DNA of 64,000 nt from Deltaproteobacteria bacterium GWA2_38_16 (GTDB lineage Bacteria > Bdellovibrionota > JACOXK01 > 2-02-FULL-40-11), in assembly GCA_001797335.1 (NCBI GenBank), contig MGPE01000005.1:62001-126000 (forward strand), given 5' to 3'. The position numbers and the translations under genes are program-made. Below, in pieces: positions 61,640 to 64,000 of the stretch; the first letter of the stretch is position 1, and each line of letters begins with the position of its first letter. The notes under the pieces were generated by a model. The model saw only the letters and a program-made list of their open reading frames with translations. It was not told where the DNA came from and did no database searches.

Positions 61640-61668
61640 AGTAAATTAAATTATATCAGACAATGATG

Positions 61669-62082
61669 TTAAAATAAAACTTTTTTAACTTCAAAGGTTC
61701 CGTAGCTAGTCAGATACCGGCGATTTTGAATAATTTGGGATGCTGATCCTTGAATGGTATCTTTGGCTTCGTTTAATGCTCCCATCAGCGTAAAGTTGAA
61801 ATACACATCTTGGGTTAGTTCATATGCTTCTATGTCGATATGGGTACCCTCTGTGAGTTCTTCTACATTGACATATGTGACCTGTAATTTAGCGTAGTTT
61901 GTTTTGGCTTCAACAAGTGTTTGAGTACCCTCAGTTTTAATCGTAAGGGTTAAATCGTAATCGATGCGTCCCTCACCCAGAGAAATGGTTCCTTTCCACG
62001 TACCATCGAGTGAAGAAGCCCATCCGGAAAAACTGATGAAAGAGATAAAGAAAACAAAGATCGAAATTTTTTTGATATTCAT
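61669..62082 (-). CDS. Small secreted protein of unknown function
   Basis: 137 residues from ATG 62082, which has AGGAGGT 7 nt upstream; a longer frame to 62118 is rejected. A signal peptide (about 1-23) is followed by LDGTWKGTISLGEGRIDYDL and alternating strands consistent with a small beta-barrel. It is like the 46540 protein in its opening only. 29 bp upstream of the NHL gene in the same direction. Confidence 0.75.
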   Translation of the reverse strand: MNIKKISIFVFFISFISFSGWASSLDGTWKGTISLGEGRIDYDLTLTIKTEGTQTLVEAKTNYAKLQVTYVNVEELTEGTHIDIEAYELTQDVYFNFTLMGALNEAKDTIQGSASQIIQNRRYLTSYGTFEVKKVLF

Positions 62083-62274
62083 TACAACACCTCCTGAAAC
62101 CTTCCTGGTTTTTAACAAGTGGTATCAGAGAAGTCAATAAAGAAGTCTTTTTTACATTGTGAGAATTTTACGCGCTACTTCTGGTTGTAATACTTAAATT
62201 TTCTTGCCTTCGTAAAATCTGGGTGCTAGGAATTTAGGGTCGGTGTTAGTTTATTTTTTTAAGGAGGTATCGTT

Positions 62275-62730
62275 ATGAAAAATCTGGTGGTGATTGTTGT
62301 TTCTATGTCAATGGTATTAATTTCTTCTTTCTCCAATATAGCAATGGGTAATGAGGATGAACAAAGAAAATTAAACCTTAAGGCATTTAGCAATGAAGTT
62401 GATCTCTTGTCTCTTTATACTGAGACAACATCTCTGTTTCTATCTATAGGAAAGGACACAGTTGGATGTTATATGCTTGGAGGCCTGAGTGTAAGGCTTG
62501 AAGATTTAAAGAAGAAATCTGCCGAGCTAGAGTTGTCTCAAGAAATTCAAGAAAATATAAATCAAACTGATAGCTTAATTGGAGTGAGTTCTCAGCCATT
62601 TAACTATTGTTTTAACTCTGGCTTACAAAATCCAGATTCTCGTACTTTAGCTTGCCAGACAATTGATGGCGCCACTGTTTTTCTTAAAAAAATTTACGGC
62701 TTGTTAAAAATTGAAGTTGATCGAGAATAA
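62275..62730 (+). CDS. Small secreted protein of unknown function
   Basis: 151 residues with a signal peptide (about 1-24) and a strong AAGGAGGT ribosome binding site. The mature part is mostly helical with three cysteines (VGCYMLGG, FNYCFNSG, LACQTIDG). Not recognised. It is divergent from the 61669 gene across a 192 bp gap in which I see no other gene. It lies directly upstream of cassette copy B in the same direction. Confidence 0.72.
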   Translation: MKNLVVIVVSMSMVLISSFSNIAMGNEDEQRKLNLKAFSNEVDLLSLYTETTSLFLSIGKDTVGCYMLGGLSVRLEDLKKKSAELELSQEIQENINQTDSLIGVSSQPFNYCFNSGLQNPDSRTLACQTIDGATVFLKKIYGLLKIEVDRE

Positions 62731-62735
62731 AGCAT

Positions 62736-62761
62736 AGATCCCTCACTGCGTTCGGGATGAC
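62736..62761. repeat. Dispersed palindromic repeat (AGATCCCTCACTGCGTTCGG type)
   Basis: AGATCCCTC...TTCGGGATGAC, a degenerate copy of the family seen at 46309. It lies 72 bp before the cassette B hairpin. The rest of the 62731-62907 gap holds only the hairpin and the GG-N10-GC element. Confidence 0.7.
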
Positions 62762-62832
62762 GGGGTGTCAATACCAGCATGATTTAGAGTATCCGAAATT
62801 TCACTTAAATATTGCTTCACTATTAATCATCT

Positions 62833-62850
62833 CGGACGGTTTTCCGTCCG
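62833..62850 (+). terminator. Hairpin with T-run upstream of cassette B
   Basis: CGGACGG-TTTT-CCGTCCG followed by CATTTTTT, identical to the hairpin at 47755-47772 and placed at the same distance from its cassette. Sequence upstream of the hairpin is unrelated between copies, so it marks the boundary of the shared module. It can terminate transcription from 62275. Confidence 0.8.
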
Positions 62851-62879
62851 CATTTTTTGCCGTTTGAGCTCAAAACCCT

Positions 62880-62894
62880 TGGTACAAGTATTGC
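62880..62894 (+). promoter_or_regulatory. Sigma-54-like (-24/-12) element before cassette B
   Basis: TGGTACAAGTATTGC keeps the GG-N10-GC core seen in cassette A, although five of the 20 nearby bases differ. The ATG follows 13 bp later, giving a nearly leaderless message if used. Confidence 0.45.
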
Positions 62895-62907
62895 ATGTCC
62901 CGCAGCT

Positions 62908-63279
62908 ATGGGGAAATATGCTACTCACTATACAGATGAAGAGCTGAACGCTATTACAGAACAATGGCTAAAAGATAAAAAACGAGTTGATGAAGAATAT
63001 GAAGGACGTTATTATAATTGGGACGTAGACAAAGAATATGAAAAATATCTCAATAATGAAAATCTCAAAGCCCTTTTCAGACATGCAGCATATCTTTATA
63101 AAGCCTTATTTGAAACTGGAGATCTTAAATTATTTCCCAATGAAAAACCTAAAATTATTGATGCTTATAGGAGGGTGTTAGCCAATGGTTACTACAATCA
63201 ATCGAAGACGCGGGAAAAAGCAGTCCGAACGCATCTCGGACATATCGTCAAAAGACAATCTCGACCAAAAAATAAATGA
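62908..63279 (+). CDS. Gene-pair cassette copy B, first gene (unknown function)
   Basis: 123 residues from ATG 62908. The first 24 residues are identical to the 47697 gene with only four third-position base changes; the body diverges but keeps ALFR-A-YLY, NGYY, VR--LG and VKRQS. No ribosome binding site is visible. The frame can be extended to a TTG at 62857, but base changes there are not codon-like. Helical, charged, no signal peptide. The second gene begins within it at 63185. Confidence 0.82.
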   Translation: MGKYATHYTDEELNAITEQWLKDKKRVDEEYEGRYYNWDVDKEYEKYLNNENLKALFRHAAYLYKALFETGDLKLFPNEKPKIIDAYRRVLANGYYNQSKTREKAVRTHLGHIVKRQSRPKNK

Positions 63280-63499
63280 TGATGAATATGTTGTTGATGG
63301 ACGCATCGTGAAAACACCCCCAGAATCTAAGGAAGTTCTTGAAATGGCCGATGATGACCCACGTATTTTAAAAATGATGGAAAATGATCTGAAAAGATGG
63401 AAAAAGAAATATCCAAATGTTACGCGTAAAGAAATAGATCAAAAGTTGGATGGAATGCTTGCATCTGAAAAAGAACTACGAAAAAAATCAGAGTACTAG
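63185..63499 (+). CDS. Gene-pair cassette copy B, second gene (unknown function)
   Basis: 104 residues. ATG 63185 lies 95 bp inside the first gene with a strong AGGAGGG at 63169-63175, 9 nt upstream, so it is independently translated. The N-terminus is basic (NRRRGKKQSER, SSKDN); then an acidic segment and DPRILKMMENDLKRWKKKYP with downstream TRKEIDQKLDGM. KK-SE, SKDN and the K-KK-P-x-x-T pattern are shared with 46956, but this copy is about 50 residues shorter. Function unknown. Confidence 0.75.
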   Translation: MVTTINRRRGKKQSERISDISSKDNLDQKINDDEYVVDGRIVKTPPESKEVLEMADDDPRILKMMENDLKRWKKKYPNVTRKEIDQKLDGMLASEKELRKKSEY

Positions 63500-63530
63500 T
63501 TTTATTCCACTTCGTTATAGATGATCTCGT

Positions 63531-64000
63531 TTAGTGTTCGGAAAAGTGATCTTTGACAACCTCTGTCAGGATCAACAGTTCAATTAATTTTTTTTCATTT
63601 TCAACCAAGGCTTTTGTTTCTGAGAGCATGTTGATGACACGTTCTCGATGATTTGTGCCCCCAGCTTGAGAGGGAGTGTTTTTAATATTCTCAAGTCTTA
63701 GTTTAATGGCCTCGCGTTCTTGAAATCTAGGGGTAAAAAGATCTAAAAGGGGATTAAGATAATCTTGAATGAGCATGAGATAAATAGTTGTATAATATTT
63801 TTTTTCAATTTCATTATAGAGTTTTTCCGCCAAATCCCAGCGAGCTTTTCTATTTTCTTCGCTCACGGGAATATAGGGTTTGAGTTGTTCAGAAAGCCCA
63901 TTTCTTTGTTCAATGGCTTTTGCAAAAGTCATTATTTTTTCTTGGGTATTTTGAAGGTGAGCGTCTGAGTCTGAAATGGCTTCATCAATTTTGTGAGTGA
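63531..64000 (-). CDS. Coiled-coil protein of unknown function (5' end outside window)
   Basis: The frame is open to the window edge on the minus strand (an internal ATG lies at 63932), so the gene is cut. The visible 156 residues are almost wholly helical and charged (EEKLYNEIEKKYY-like heptads, then ETKALVENEKKLIELLIL), consistent with coiled coil. No family recognised. It is convergent with cassette copy B, 31 bp apart. Confidence 0.65.
   Translation of the reverse strand, partial: THKIDEAISDSDAHLQNTQEKIMTFAKAIEQRNGLSEQLKPYIPVSEENRKARWDLAEKLYNEIEKKYYTTIYLMLIQDYLNPLLDLFTPRFQEREAIKLRLENIKNTPSQAGGTNHRERVINMLSETKALVENEKKLIELLILTEVVKDHFSEH

Overview
This 64 kb AT-rich window looks like chromosome from a Gram-negative bacterium of the broad deltaproteobacterial type. 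Lipid A/KDO genes (kdsB, lpxD) and a complete type II secretion operon show an outer membrane. GspN, a PEGA-domain Ser/Thr kinase and a Gld-like ABC exporter with a DUF4340 protein are gene sets common in such lineages. I cannot place it more precisely. No rRNA, tRNA or CRISPR array was recognised.

Layout: 1-8.6 kb is a housekeeping run (kdsB end, aroA, cmk, ispH, opposed lpxD, rpsA, sppA, a HIT protein, nrnA). 8.6-14.7 kb holds three secreted proteins of unclear role: a large protein with a Gly/Ala-rich hydrophobic stretch, a small spike-like protein and a lipase-like hydrolase. 14.8-18.9 kb is a four-gene ABC exporter operon. 19.0-20.8 kb is a hybrid histidine kinase split in two frames at a (CT)17 tract. 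20.9-23.9 kb is trehalose synthesis, with OtsA anchored to a membrane sensor-like module. 24-27 kb carries a transposase/methyltransferase chimera, an SCP2 protein and an acyl-CoA synthetase. 27-30 kb has the PEGA kinase, coaE and a PHP phosphoesterase. 30-35.6 kb has an Asn/Gly-rich secreted protein, a LysR regulator and two histidine kinases. 35.6-41.9 kb has a compact AddAB-like nuclease and helicase pair around an IHF/HU gene, then a lipase, pyrE and a RelE/RHH toxin-antitoxin pair. 42-46 kb has secreted or membrane hypotheticals. 47.8-60.4 kb is the type II secretion operon gspC-D-E-F-G-H-I-J-K-L-M-N, read leftward from a strong promoter. 60.5-64 kb has small secreted proteins and the second copy of an unusual gene pair.

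The most notable signals are these. (1) A dinucleotide repeat inside a sensor kinase: the present length breaks the frame, and loss of one unit or gain of two would restore a 600-residue protein, as expected of a phase-variable switch. (2) Two copies of an undescribed overlapping two-gene cassette (46.9-47.8 kb and 62.8-63.5 kb). They share an almost invariant 5' module (hairpin, GG-N10-GC element, first 24 codons) but have divergent bodies. In both, the second gene starts about 100 bp inside the first, at its own internal ribosome binding site. Copy A lies between gspN and a truncated second copy of the gspN 3' end. (3) About a dozen short palindromic repeats, some of which supply protein sequence: the GspI leader, the HIT protein tail and the NrnA stop. 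(4) A 41 bp perfect repeat that encodes the ends of two unrelated proteins on opposite strands.
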